This document shows positions 17,593 through 26,192 of a stretch of DNA of 64,000 bases, piece after piece; position 1 is the stretch's first letter, and every line of letters starts with the position of its first letter. The notes beneath the pieces are model-generated. The model was not told the origin of the DNA, did not search any database, and saw only the letters and a list, made by a program, of their open reading frames with translations. Source of the DNA: Candidatus Flexifilum affinis (GTDB lineage Bacteria > Chloroflexota > Anaerolineae > Aggregatilineales > Phototrophicaceae). Both the position numbers and the translations under genes were made by a program. The DNA lies in assembly GCA_016713325.1 (NCBI GenBank), contig JADJPJ010000025.1, positions 51,250 to 115,249 on the forward strand, given 5' to 3'.

Positions 17593-18522
17593 CTAACCGT
17601 AGTTCTGTGCGTAGAGGTTGTCGATCTGTTCGCGGTGGCCGAGCGACGGGATGACTCCCAGGGTGGTGCAGGCTTTGGCGCCCGCCGCGCACCCGTAGCG
17701 GACGGCCTCGACCAGCGGCTTGCCCATGGCGACGGCCACGGCCAGTCCGGAATTGAAGGCGTCGCCCGCGCCGGTGGTGTCGACGACAGTGACGGGGATG
17801 CTCGGCACGGCCGTGACGCCGCCCTCGTCATAGAGCATGGCGCCCTTCGACCCCTGCGTGACCACCAGAGTCTTGACGCCGCGCGCCTTGAGCTGCGCCG
17901 CCAGTTCGGCGGTGGGCGTGGGGTCGTCGGGGCGCAGGCCCATGAGGATGCGCAGCTCGGACTCGTTGGGCGTCAGGATGTCGATGTGCTGGAAGATGGA
18001 GTCCGGCAGGGCGGCCGCCGGGGCGGGATTGAGAATGGTGGTGACGCCGTGCTTCTTGCCCAGCTCCATGGCGCGGGCGGCGGCTTCGACCGGGATCTCC
18101 AGGACCGACATGACCACTTTGGAGCGGGCGATCTGCTCCTCGGCGACGTCCACGAAGGCGGCGTCCATCAGGGTATTGGCGGCCATGTCGAGGATGATGA
18201 AGTTCTCGCCCTGGGTGTTGAGGATGATGAAGCCCACGCCGGTGGCTTTCTCGGCGGTGCGGCGCAGATAGCTGGTGTTGACGCCTTCGGCCTTGTAGAG
18301 GTCGAGGCCGATGTCGGCCAGCTTGTCTTCCCCGACCAGCCCGACAAAGTAGGACTCCGCGCCCAGGCGGGCGGTGCCGACAGCCTGGTTGCTGCCCTTG
18401 CCTCCCGGCCCCATGTCGAAATCCGAGCCGCGCAGAGTCTCGCCGAAGATGGGCATGTGCGGGGTGCGAATGGTCAGGCCGACGGCGAAACTGCCGACGA
18501 CGGTGATGATGGGTTTGCTCAT
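17593..18522 (-). CDS. rbsK: Ribokinase (PfkB family)
   Basis: A 309-residue PfkB-family kinase that would phosphorylate a pentose at C5. Signatures are GPGGKGSNQAVGTARLG at the N-terminus, NESE in the middle, and the catalytic/anion-hole DTTGAGDAFNSGLAVA at the C-terminus. Its start overlaps the stop of the RbsA gene by 4 nt. In the proposed regulon it would act on the sugar imported by the adjacent transporter. PfkB kinases vary in substrate, so ribose itself is not certain. Confidence 0.88.
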   Translation of the reverse strand: MSKPIITVVGSFAVGLTIRTPHMPIFGETLRGSDFDMGPGGKGSNQAVGTARLGAESYFVGLVGEDKLADIGLDLYKAEGVNTSYLRRTAEKATGVGFIILNTQGENFIILDMAANTLMDAAFVDVAEEQIARSKVVMSVLEIPVEAAARAMELGKKHGVTTILNPAPAAALPDSIFQHIDILTPNESELRILMGLRPDDPTPTAELAAQLKARGVKTLVVTQGSKGAMLYDEGGVTAVPSIPVTVVDTTGAGDAFNSGLAVAVAMGKPLVEAVRYGCAAGAKACTTLGVIPSLGHREQIDNLYAQNYG

Positions 18523-20096
18523 GCGTGCAGCTCCTGTTGCGGCGCGCGCTCGGCGGGCGTTTCTGGCAGGTGAGTCGCCTGCCCCATGGCACACGCCAGG
18601 ATAGGTTGTTCTTCTGCTTCATCGTGCCGAAAGTGCCCGGTCACCCGACCGTGGTGCATGACGAGGATACGGTCGCAGTGGCCGATTAGCTCCGGCAGTT
18701 CAGAGGAGACGATCAGGATGGCTTTGCCCTCAGCGGCCAGATTGTGCAGGATGCGGTAGATCTCGGCCTTGGCGCCGACGTCGATGCCGCGCGTGGGCTC
18801 GTGGAGCAGGAGGATCGACGGGTTGGTGGCCAGCCCACGGCCGATGATCACCTTCTGCTGGTTGCCGCCGCTGAGGGTGCGCATCTTCTGGCGCAGGCTG
18901 GAGATGCGGGTGTCGAATTCCTCGACGTACTGCTGCGCCACCTTGCGCATACGGTCGCCGCGCATCAGGCCGCCGCTGCTGACACTTTTGAGCGAGGCGG
19001 CGACGGTGTTCTGCTCGACGCTCATGACCAGGAGCGCGCCCGCCCCCCGGCGATCGGCCGGGATGAGGGCCAGCCCGTGGCGGATGGCAATGTCCGGCGA
19101 GCGCAGGACGACCGTGCGGCCGTCGACGATCGTCTGCCCGGTATAGGACCGCATACCGAAGATGCAGTCGACCAGTTCGTCCTTGCCGCTGTCCGGCAGG
19201 CCGGCAATGCCGACGATCTCGCCGCGCGCCACGTCGAGATCGACGTGATGGATGATGTGGCCGCTGGCGATGCTCCTGAGGCGCAGAGCGACCGAGGGAT
19301 CGACTTTGGGCGCGGTTAGCGTCGGGACCGTCTCCGGGCGTCGGAAGTGGTCGATGGAGCGGCCAACCATTCTGGTGATCAGACTCTCGATGGTGGTGCC
19401 GTCGTTGAGGCTGGTATCGACGTGGCGGCCGTCGCGCATGACGGTGATGCGGTCGGCGATGCGCAGGACTTCTTCCAGGCGGTGTGACACATAGATGATG
19501 GCGACGCCGTCGGCGCGAAGCTGGCGCAGGATAGTGAAGAGGTGCTCCGTCTCCTCGATGGTGAGGGCGGAGTTGGGTTCGTCCAGGATCAGCACGCTGG
19601 ATTCCTGCGAGATGGCCCGGGCGATCTCGACGAGCTGCTGCTGTGCGACAGAGAGGCGGCTGACGATCTCGCGCGGATTGACTCCGGACAGGCCGAGGCG
19701 CGTCATGACCTCGCGGGCGTGCTCTTCAAAGCGTCCGCGGCGGACGAGCGACAGCCCGGAACGCCCGGCAATGGATGACAGAGAGATGTTCTCGGCAATG
19801 CTCAGGTTGCTGCACAATGCCAGCTCCTGATGGACGACGCTGAGGCCGAGCCGCTGTGCCGCCAGCGGGTTGGGGATGGCGATCTCTTTGCCTTTGTAGA
19901 CGATCGTGCCGCTGTCGGGTTGAAGCTCCCCGGCCAGCACGTTCATGAGGGTGCTCTTGCCTGCGCCGTTTTCGCCCAGGACGGCGTGGATCTCCCCTGG
20001 TGAGAAAGAAACGCTGACGCTGTCGAGCGCCAGGACGCCAGGAAAGCGCTTGGTGATGTTCACCAGATCGATGATGGGCGCGCGCGGTTCCGCCAT
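18519..20096 (-). CDS. rbsA: Ribose-type sugar ABC transporter ATP-binding protein
   Basis: A 525-residue fusion of two ABC ATPase domains, as in RbsA/MglA. The first has Walker A GENGAGKST and signature LSVAQQQLVEIARA. The second has a degenerate Walker A (GLPDSGKDELVD) but the signature LSGGNQQKVIIGRGLA, the usual asymmetry of the family. The start is set at MAEPRAPI (20096); the open frame upstream runs through an intergenic repeat. It belongs with the RbsC-like permease and the tandem binding protein, and overlaps ribokinase by 4 nt. Confidence 0.92.
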   Translation of the reverse strand: MAEPRAPIIDLVNITKRFPGVLALDSVSVSFSPGEIHAVLGENGAGKSTLMNVLAGELQPDSGTIVYKGKEIAIPNPLAAQRLGLSVVHQELALCSNLSIAENISLSSIAGRSGLSLVRRGRFEEHAREVMTRLGLSGVNPREIVSRLSVAQQQLVEIARAISQESSVLILDEPNSALTIEETEHLFTILRQLRADGVAIIYVSHRLEEVLRIADRITVMRDGRHVDTSLNDGTTIESLITRMVGRSIDHFRRPETVPTLTAPKVDPSVALRLRSIASGHIIHHVDLDVARGEIVGIAGLPDSGKDELVDCIFGMRSYTGQTIVDGRTVVLRSPDIAIRHGLALIPADRRGAGALLVMSVEQNTVAASLKSVSSGGLMRGDRMRKVAQQYVEEFDTRISSLRQKMRTLSGGNQQKVIIGRGLATNPSILLLHEPTRGIDVGAKAEIYRILHNLAAEGKAILIVSSELPELIGHCDRILVMHHGRVTGHFRHDEAEEQPILACAMGQATHLPETPAERAPQQELHA

Positions 20097-20128
20097 GTTG
20101 TGATCTCGTATGTGCTGCGAACGGTGTA

Positions 20129-20180
20129 CACCCCTCACCCCCTGACCCCCTCTCCCACGCAAGCGGGGAGAGGGGGACTG
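20129..20180. repeat. Intergenic hairpin repeat
   Basis: An 11-bp stem (CCCCCTCTCCC at 20146-20156 with GGGAGAGGGGG at 20166-20176) with loop ACGCAAGCG lies between the binding-protein and ATPase genes. The same hairpin appears three times at 28206-28570. Confidence 0.75.
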
Positions 20181-20268
20181 GTTGCGGAGAACGGGGGCGG
20201 GCTGAACTTCGCACCTCACCCAACGAAGAATGAGCAGCGAAGTTCAGCGTAGAGAGGTGTGACTTGAC

Positions 20269-22158
20269 TTAGCTGCCGGCCACTTCGGCGATGTTCTCGG
20301 GCGTGTAGATGCCCACGCCGGTGTCGACATCGGTGAGCGGCTCGCCACCCAGGAAGCGGACGAGCATGTTGACGGCCTCGAAGCCCTGACGCTCGGGGGC
20401 CTGGTCGATGGTGGCATTGATGACGCCGGCGGTCACCAGTTCGACGGTCTGGGGCAGCAGGTCGAAGCCGACGATGCTGACCTGACCGGTCAGGTCGTTG
20501 CGCTGGACGTATTCACCAGCCGACGGGGTCGAGCAGCACTCCAGCGACAGAATGCCGGTGACGTTCGGGTTAGCCAGCATGGCGTTCTCGATGCTGCTGT
20601 AGATCTGCTGCGGCTCGGTGCCGGTGTTGATGGTGGCCACAACTTCGATGCCGGGGAATTCGGCCAGCGCTTCGCGGGCGCCGGTCTCGCGGTCGATCGA
20701 CCACTGGGCGGCGGCGTCGAGCGTCGTGATGATGACCACGCCTTCGCCACCGAGGACCTCACCCATCAGCTTGCCGGCTTCGCGACCGGACTGGACCAGG
20801 TCCTGCCCGGCGAAGGCGAGGCGGTTGCTCTCGGGGTTGTCGGTGTTGAAGGTGACGACGGGCACGCCGGCTTCCAGCGCACGGTTGATGAACGGCGCCA
20901 GGGCGTCGGAGCTGACCGAGCTGATGGCGAAGCCGTCGGCCGTCTCCAGCAGGGTCTCCAGCTCGGAGACCTGGGCATCGGCATCGGCGCCAACCGGGCC
21001 GATGAACTGGGCGGACACGCCGAGTTCTTCGATGGCGCCCTCGACGCCGCGGCGGATGAAGGGCGCGAATTCGTTGGACACGTCATGGTAGGAGACGAAG
21101 ATGTTCAGCGGCTCGCCGGCATCGAGCTTGGCCTGGATGCGCGGAGCGAGGGCGAAGTCAGCCAGGGTGACGCCTTCAGCCTCGGCAGCCGGCGGATTCA
21201 GGATTTCGCCGATGTTGTCGATGGTGTAGATGCCCACGCCGGTGTCGACGTCGGAGAGTTCTGCGCCGCCCAAATACTGGACGAGCATGTTGACGGCCTC
21301 GAAGCCCTGACGCTCGGGGGCCTGGTCGATGGTGGCGTTGATGACGCCGGCGGCGACCAGTTCGACGGTCTGGGGCAGCAGGTCGAAGCCGACGATGCTG
21401 ACCTGGCCGGTCAGGTCGTTGCGCTGGACGTATTCACCAGCCGACGGGGTCGAGCAGCACTCCAGCGACAGAATGCCGGTGACGTCGGGGTTGGCCAGCA
21501 TGGCGTTCTCGATGCTGCTGTAAATCTGCTGCGGCTCGGTGCCGGTGTTGATGGTGGCCACAACTTCGATGCCAGGGAATTCGGCCAGCGCTTCGCGGGC
21601 GCCGGTCTCGCGGTCGATCGACCACTGGGCGGCGGCGTCGAGCGTCGTGATGATGACCTTGCCTTCACCGCCGAGCACATCACCCATCAGCTTGCCAGCT
21701 TCGCGACCGGACTGGACCAGGTCCTGCCCGGCGAAGGCGAGGCGGTTGCTCTCGGGGTTGTCGGTGTTGAAGGTGACGACCGGCACGCCGGCTTCCAGGG
21801 CACGGTTGATGAACGGCGCCAGGGCGTCGGAGCTGGCCGAGCTGATGGCGAACCCGTCGGCCGTCTCCAGCAGGGTTTCCAGCTCGGAGACCTGGGCATC
21901 GGCATCGGCGCCGACCGGGCCGATGAACTGGGCGGACACGCCGAGTTCTTCGACGGCGGTCTCGACGCCGCGGCGGATGAAGGGCGCAAATTCGTTGGAC
22001 ACGTCATGGTAGGAGACGTAGATGTTCAGCGGTTCGCCGGCGGCGACTTTCTGCGCGATCCGGTCGGCGAGGGTGAAGCCTTCCTGAGCGCTGGTGACGG
22101 TGGCGCCGATGATGAGGATCATCAGCAGTACGGCGAACAAAAATCCTTTTCTTTGCAT
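20269..22158 (-). CDS. Double-domain ribose-type ABC substrate-binding protein
   Basis: A 629-residue secreted protein containing two complete periplasmic sugar-binding domains (Peripla_BP_4/RbsB type) in tandem, each about 300 residues. The normal family length is about 310-350. A signal peptide (MQRKGFLFAVLLMILIIGA..TSAQ) opens the chain, and an Ala/Glu-rich linker (NPPAAEAEG) joins the domains. The repeat period is 921 bp. The two domains differ at roughly 17 of 280 aligned positions, with differences concentrated near the ends, and both keep FNTDNPESNRLAF and LECCSTPSAGEY. Start at 22158 is supported by AGGAG. It is the partner of the RbsC/RbsA genes on either side. Confidence 0.92.
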   Translation of the reverse strand: MQRKGFLFAVLLMILIIGATVTSAQEGFTLADRIAQKVAAGEPLNIYVSYHDVSNEFAPFIRRGVETAVEELGVSAQFIGPVGADADAQVSELETLLETADGFAISSASSDALAPFINRALEAGVPVVTFNTDNPESNRLAFAGQDLVQSGREAGKLMGDVLGGEGKVIITTLDAAAQWSIDRETGAREALAEFPGIEVVATINTGTEPQQIYSSIENAMLANPDVTGILSLECCSTPSAGEYVQRNDLTGQVSIVGFDLLPQTVELVAAGVINATIDQAPERQGFEAVNMLVQYLGGAELSDVDTGVGIYTIDNIGEILNPPAAEAEGVTLADFALAPRIQAKLDAGEPLNIFVSYHDVSNEFAPFIRRGVEGAIEELGVSAQFIGPVGADADAQVSELETLLETADGFAISSVSSDALAPFINRALEAGVPVVTFNTDNPESNRLAFAGQDLVQSGREAGKLMGEVLGGEGVVIITTLDAAAQWSIDRETGAREALAEFPGIEVVATINTGTEPQQIYSSIENAMLANPNVTGILSLECCSTPSAGEYVQRNDLTGQVSIVGFDLLPQTVELVTAGVINATIDQAPERQGFEAVNMLVRFLGGEPLTDVDTGVGIYTPENIAEVAGS

Positions 22159-22227
22159 TGCTGCCACTCCTGTTTTTGGTGAAAGCTGTATCCGCATAAA
22201 TGCCGCTGCGACGCGGCATGCAATACC

Positions 22228-23253
22228 CTAGCTGGAACGACGACTGGCCGTCCATTTGTCGATGGCGACGGCGATGATGATGACCAGACCGATGATGGTG
22301 GTCTGCCAGAACGGCGAGATGCCGAGCAGGATCAGACCGTTGCGCAGGACGCCGATGATCAGCACGCCGAGGATCGTCCCCAGCATGGTGCCTTCGCCGC
22401 CGGCCAGCGACGCGCCGCCGACGATGGTGGCGGCGATCACGTCCAGCTCCAGGCCGACGCCGGTGCGGCCCGCCTGGGCGCTGGGCAGAAAGGCGAGGCC
22501 GACGATGCCGGCCACGGCGCTCAGGAACCCCATGATGACGAACGCCCAGATCTTGACGGTGAAGACCTTGATGCCGGAGACGCGCGCCGCCTTGAGGCCG
22601 CCGCCCACGGCGTAGACGCGAAAGCCGTAGGTGGTCAGCGCCAGCAGGGCCGCGCCCAATATGGCGACGAGGATGAAGAAGACGAGCTGCATCGGGATGC
22701 CGAACAGGTTGCCCTGCCCGAGATATTCAAACTGGGCCAGCACGTCGGGAAGCGCGCCCTCCGAGACATTGACGGTGACCGGCTGGCCGTCGGTGACGAG
22801 CAGGGCGACGCCGCGCACGATGCTCAGCATGCCCAGGGTGGTGATGAAGGACGGCAGCTTGCCATAGGTGGAGAGCAGGCCGTTGATGAAGCCGACGAAG
22901 GCGCCGAGGAGCAGTCCGACCACGATGGCCGGCAGAAGCTGCCACTGCTGGACGATCAGGATGCCGGTGGCCATGCCGGAGAGCGCGTAGGTTGAGCCGA
23001 TTGAGAGGTCCACCTCGGCGGAGATGAGCACGAAAGTCATGCCGACAGCCATGATCCCCAGGACCGAGACCTGTCGGCCGATGTTGAGCAGGTTGCGCGA
23101 ACTGAGAAAGGCATCCGTCGAGAGCGACAGGATGACGCACATGACGATGAGCGCGATGAACACGCCGGACTCCCGCGCGGACAGCATGCGGCGAAGCTGC
23201 GAGGAGAATGACGGTCTGGACAGTCCGGTCGAGGTGGTGGAGGTGGTGTTCAC
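22228..23253 (-). CDS. rbsC: Ribose-type sugar ABC permease
   Basis: A 341-residue membrane protein of the RbsC/XylH family with about ten transmembrane segments. Signatures are LISAEVDLSIGSTYALSGM, the RVSGIKVF loop and GGASLAGGEGTMLGT. GTG at 23253 is used as start. It is the first transporter gene after the GntR regulator, an unusual C-B-A-K-D order compared with the classical ribose operon. The cargo is probably a pentose or a related small sugar or polyol. Confidence 0.9.
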   Translation of the reverse strand: MNTTSTTSTGLSRPSFSSQLRRMLSARESGVFIALIVMCVILSLSTDAFLSSRNLLNIGRQVSVLGIMAVGMTFVLISAEVDLSIGSTYALSGMATGILIVQQWQLLPAIVVGLLLGAFVGFINGLLSTYGKLPSFITTLGMLSIVRGVALLVTDGQPVTVNVSEGALPDVLAQFEYLGQGNLFGIPMQLVFFILVAILGAALLALTTYGFRVYAVGGGLKAARVSGIKVFTVKIWAFVIMGFLSAVAGIVGLAFLPSAQAGRTGVGLELDVIAATIVGGASLAGGEGTMLGTILGVLIIGVLRNGLILLGISPFWQTTIIGLVIIIAVAIDKWTASRRSS

Positions 23254-23308
23254 AATAGATTTCCCAGAATTTCCTTTAGTTCACTGTCCATGGTGGAACG
23301 TGTCTGGC

Positions 23309-24106
23309 CTAGAGGGTCAGCTCCGTCCGGTGGTACTGCGGGATCTCGTCGAAGTGCGAGGCGTTCTTGTCGCGGCGCACAATCGCCGACATGCGGAAGC
23401 TGTCGCCCTTGATCCACATATCTGAGAATTCCAGCAGCGTGTCCTGCGGCGAATAGGTGAGCTGGCGCACGTACATGACCGGCGCGCCGGCGGCGATGTC
23501 GAGCGCCTCGGCCACTTCGGCGGTGGCGGCACGGGCTTCGAAGGCGCGCCGGCCCCAGGCGAGACGCAGGTGGTAGTCGCGCTCCATGACATCGAACAGT
23601 CGGCGTTCGGCAAAGTCGTAGGTCTCGATGCCGGGGCAGTGGCGGGCGACGACGTAGTTGTGCAGGTAGATGACGGCCTGATCCTTGACCTCGCGCACAC
23701 GCTTGAGGAAGAAGAGCGGCTCGTCTTCGGGCAGTTCCAGCAGTTCGGCGTTCTGCGGGTCGATGACCAGCAGGCGCTGTTCGAGCACGCGCGTGGTATA
23801 GGCGATGTGGGCCAGCATCAGCCCTTCGGAGAAAGTGTTCAGGTTCTGCGCCAGCGACTGCTCGACCATGCGCTTCGCGACGAAGGTGCCCTTGCCGTGG
23901 ATGCGGATCAGGAAGCCTTCATCGATGAGCGATTTGATGGCGTTGCGCAGGGTGCCCCGGTTCACGCCGAGATCGACGGCCAGATCATCCTCGGCGGGAA
24001 GCTGGTGGTTCTCCACCCACGCGCCGGTCAGAATCTGTTCGCGGATCCAGGCCTGGATCTGCTGGTAGATGGGCACCGGGGAGGTGCGATCGATCGATGG
24101 AAGCAT
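23309..24106 (-). CDS. GntR family regulator with UTRA ligand-binding domain
   Basis: A 265-residue HutC/FarR-subfamily regulator. The N-terminal winged helix reads PIYQQIQAWIREQILTGAW then LAVDLGVNRGTLRNAI, and a UTRA domain follows with the C-terminal strand VMYVRQLTYSPQDTLLEFSDMW. It is likely a repressor released by a small sugar-like ligand. It sits between the corrinoid-protein gene and the transporter, co-directional with both. TGTCTATAGA motifs lie just upstream of it and upstream of three other transcription units, marking its probable regulon. Confidence 0.9.
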   Translation of the reverse strand: MLPSIDRTSPVPIYQQIQAWIREQILTGAWVENHQLPAEDDLAVDLGVNRGTLRNAIKSLIDEGFLIRIHGKGTFVAKRMVEQSLAQNLNTFSEGLMLAHIAYTTRVLEQRLLVIDPQNAELLELPEDEPLFFLKRVREVKDQAVIYLHNYVVARHCPGIETYDFAERRLFDVMERDYHLRLAWGRRAFEARAATAEVAEALDIAAGAPVMYVRQLTYSPQDTLLEFSDMWIKGDSFRMSAIVRRDKNASHFDEIPQYHRTELTL

Positions 24107-24129
24107 AGCAAATGACCCGAGACGTCGAT

Positions 24130-24157
24130 AAATGTCTATAGAACACCGTATACATTT
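24130..24157. promoter_or_regulatory. Putative GntR operator at the gntR promoter
   Basis: AAATGTCTATA (24130-24140) faces TATACATTT (24149-24157), an inverted arrangement 24 bp upstream of the GntR start. The TGTCTATAGA core also occurs upstream of three other units in the window. Confidence 0.7.
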
Positions 24158-24256
24158 TGCAGAGAGTACCGCCTTGCGCCGGCTTCGTCAAGAACCTGAC
24201 CAGGCCGTTGTGGGCGGGCACATTGGCCCGCCCCTACGACCATGTGTTCGGTTGTC

Positions 24257-24904
24257 TCAGGCGCTTTTGCGATGCTCCATCAGTTCCTTGGCGCGCCGCA
24301 CGGCCGAGGCCGCATCGGGCGCATAGCCATCCGCGCCGATCTCGTCGGCATAGCTCTGTGTGACGGGCGCGCCGCCGACCATGATCAGCGCCCTGTCGCG
24401 CACGCCGGCGGTCCTGATCGCTTCCAGCGTGGTGCGCATGTTGGGCATGGTGGTGGTCAGCAGCGCCGACATGCCGATGATGTCGAAGTTCCCCTGCGCC
24501 GCCGCCTCGACGAACTTCTCCGGCGGCACATCGATGCCCAGGTCGACAACTTCAAAGCCCGCGCCCTCGAACATCATCACCACCAGCGACTTGCCGATGT
24601 CGTGAATGTCGCCCTGGACGGTGCCAACCGCCACCCGGCCAATGGCCTGGATGCCCTGGCTGATCAGATGGGGCCGCAGGATCTTGAGGGCGGCGGCCAT
24701 GGCGCGGGCGGCGATCAGCATCTCCGGCACGAAGTACTCGCCATCTTCGAAGCGCTGGCCGACCTCCTGCATGCCGGAGATCAGGCCGTCGCGCAGGATG
24801 GCGTTGGCGTCACTGCCAGCGGCCAGGGCCTCCTCGACCTTGGCGACGGTCAGCTTGGGGACGCCATTGATGACGGCCTCGCGGATCTCTTCGATCAGCG
24901 TCAT
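24257..24904 (-). CDS. Corrinoid (cobalamin-binding) methyl-carrier protein
   Basis: A 215-residue protein of the MtaC/MtbC/MetH-B12 type. It has an N-terminal four-helix cap (residues 1-90), then a Rossmann domain with the cobalt-coordinating motif GDIHDIGKS near residue 99 and the SALLTT and GGAPVT loops. It carries a methyl group on Co(III) between a substrate methyltransferase and a methyl-acceptor methyltransferase. Its start overlaps the stop of the UroD-family methyltransferase by 4 nt (ATGA), so the two are surely partners. Confidence 0.93.
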   Translation of the reverse strand: MTLIEEIREAVINGVPKLTVAKVEEALAAGSDANAILRDGLISGMQEVGQRFEDGEYFVPEMLIAARAMAAALKILRPHLISQGIQAIGRVAVGTVQGDIHDIGKSLVVMMFEGAGFEVVDLGIDVPPEKFVEAAAQGNFDIIGMSALLTTTMPNMRTTLEAIRTAGVRDRALIMVGGAPVTQSYADEIGADGYAPDAASAVRRAKELMEHRKSA

Positions 24905-26103
24905 GGTGCTGTCTCCTGCGGTGCGACGCGCAGGGCGGTGTCATACATGGCCAGCACGTTTTCCAGCGGCGTATCCGACTGGATGTGGTGCGAGCTGCAC
25001 AGCACGTAGCCGCCATCCTTGCCCAGCACACGGATGCGCTCGCGGACTTCGGCGCGTACATCCTCGACGGTGCCGCGCGGCAGAGTCTTGATGATGTCGA
25101 TGCCGCCGTGGAAGGAGAGCCGGTCGCCGAAATCGGCCTTCAGCCCCTCCGGTTCCATGCCTTTGGCGTCGGCCTGGATGGGGTTGAGGACGCTGATGCC
25201 CATGTCGAGCAGATCGGGGATGAGCGGGCGAAGCGCGCCGTCGCTGTGGTAGATGACCGGCATGTCGTACTGCTTCGCCACTGCGATGATGCGCTCGTGG
25301 CAGGGCCGAATGAATTCGTTCCACATGTTCCTGGAGATGAGCAGCGATTTCTGACTGGCCACATCGTCGTAGAAGTAGACGGCGTCGAGACGATCGGCGG
25401 CGACCTCCAGGACGCGGCGCGTGAGCTCGACGTAGATGTCGGTCAGCTTCTCCATGATGTACCTGGGGATGTCCGGCTCCATGGCCATGTCGGCGAGGAA
25501 GGTGGACATGCCGCGAAGCTGCCAGGCGACCTCGAAGACCGAGCCGATGCGGAAGCGCACATGGTGGCGCTGGTCGCGGTTCATGTGGTCGATGACGGCC
25601 GGCATGGGGGAGAAATCCCACCAGTCCGGGTCCGGGAATTGGTAGGATTGGAGTTCTTCGACGGTGGTGAAGTCGGCCAGCGGGTAGCGGCAGTTCTCCT
25701 CGTAGGCGCCGGAGGGGTTGTGCACCACGCGCATCTCGCGGCCGAAGATTTCGACCAGGTGGCCGTTGGGCAGGCGCTGCCGCCACATGCGGCAGGGGGT
25801 CGAGCGGCTGAGGACGTCCCACCACTCGATCTCGGCACCCGGCTGGAGGACCTCGGCCGGCGGGTTGCAGAACATGTCATAGGAGACGACGCGGCAGTCC
25901 ACTTCGAGCTGGCGCAGGATGGCCTCGCGGGTGGGATCGAAATACTCCGATGGTCCCACGGCGCCGGCATCCGGCTGGAAATGGGCGATCAGTTTGTCCC
26001 AGACTTCGTTGGTGGCAAGAAAGTCAACCGGGCAGCGATCTGGTTGCCGGTGGGCGAAGGCGGTCAGGACGCGTTCGCGTGGGGCAAGCCCCTGAGCTAT
26101 CAT
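24901..26103 (-). CDS. UroD-family corrinoid methyltransferase
   Basis: A 400-residue member of the uroporphyrinogen decarboxylase superfamily, in the branch used for methyl transfer with corrinoid proteins (MtaA, MtbA and CmuA are known examples). It keeps RERVLTAFAHRQPDRCPVDF at the start and the glycine-rich GGIDIIKTLPRGTVEDV and SSHHIQSDTPLENV near the end. The usual zinc motif HxCG is HSDG here, so metal binding differs from MtaA. It is coupled by overlap to the corrinoid protein. It probably demethylates the pathway substrate; the substrate itself is unknown. Confidence 0.82.
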   Translation of the reverse strand: MIAQGLAPRERVLTAFAHRQPDRCPVDFLATNEVWDKLIAHFQPDAGAVGPSEYFDPTREAILRQLEVDCRVVSYDMFCNPPAEVLQPGAEIEWWDVLSRSTPCRMWRQRLPNGHLVEIFGREMRVVHNPSGAYEENCRYPLADFTTVEELQSYQFPDPDWWDFSPMPAVIDHMNRDQRHHVRFRIGSVFEVAWQLRGMSTFLADMAMEPDIPRYIMEKLTDIYVELTRRVLEVAADRLDAVYFYDDVASQKSLLISRNMWNEFIRPCHERIIAVAKQYDMPVIYHSDGALRPLIPDLLDMGISVLNPIQADAKGMEPEGLKADFGDRLSFHGGIDIIKTLPRGTVEDVRAEVRERIRVLGKDGGYVLCSSHHIQSDTPLENVLAMYDTALRVAPQETAP

Positions 26104-26131
26104 AAGTTGTCCCTTTTTTGCGGCTCATTGT

Positions 26132-26148
26132 AAATGTCTATAGAGGTC
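26132..26148. promoter_or_regulatory. Putative GntR operator, divergent promoter
   Basis: AAATGTCTATAGAGGTC shares the AAATGTCTATAGA core with the site upstream of gntR. It lies 29 bp upstream of the methyltransferase start and 45 bp upstream of the alcohol dehydrogenase start, so it can control both directions. Confidence 0.7.
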
Positions 26149-26155
26149 TGGCAAA

Positions 26156-26169
26156 GTGACGTTCGTCAC
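26156..26169. promoter_or_regulatory. GTGACG-TT-CGTCAC inverted repeat
   Basis: A 14-bp inverted repeat with perfect 6-bp arms in the divergent promoter. A close relative, TGACATTCGTCAC, occurs in the other divergent promoter of the regulon (29878-29890). It may bind a second regulator. Confidence 0.6.
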
Positions 26170-26192
26170 GTTCTGAAAAGTGGGATAAAGCG

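Noticed and set aside
20269..22158. Duplication as a simple assembly artefact
   Set aside because: The two copies differ at many scattered positions and have distinct linkers and ends, so they are not one sequence assembled twice; read support should still be checked.
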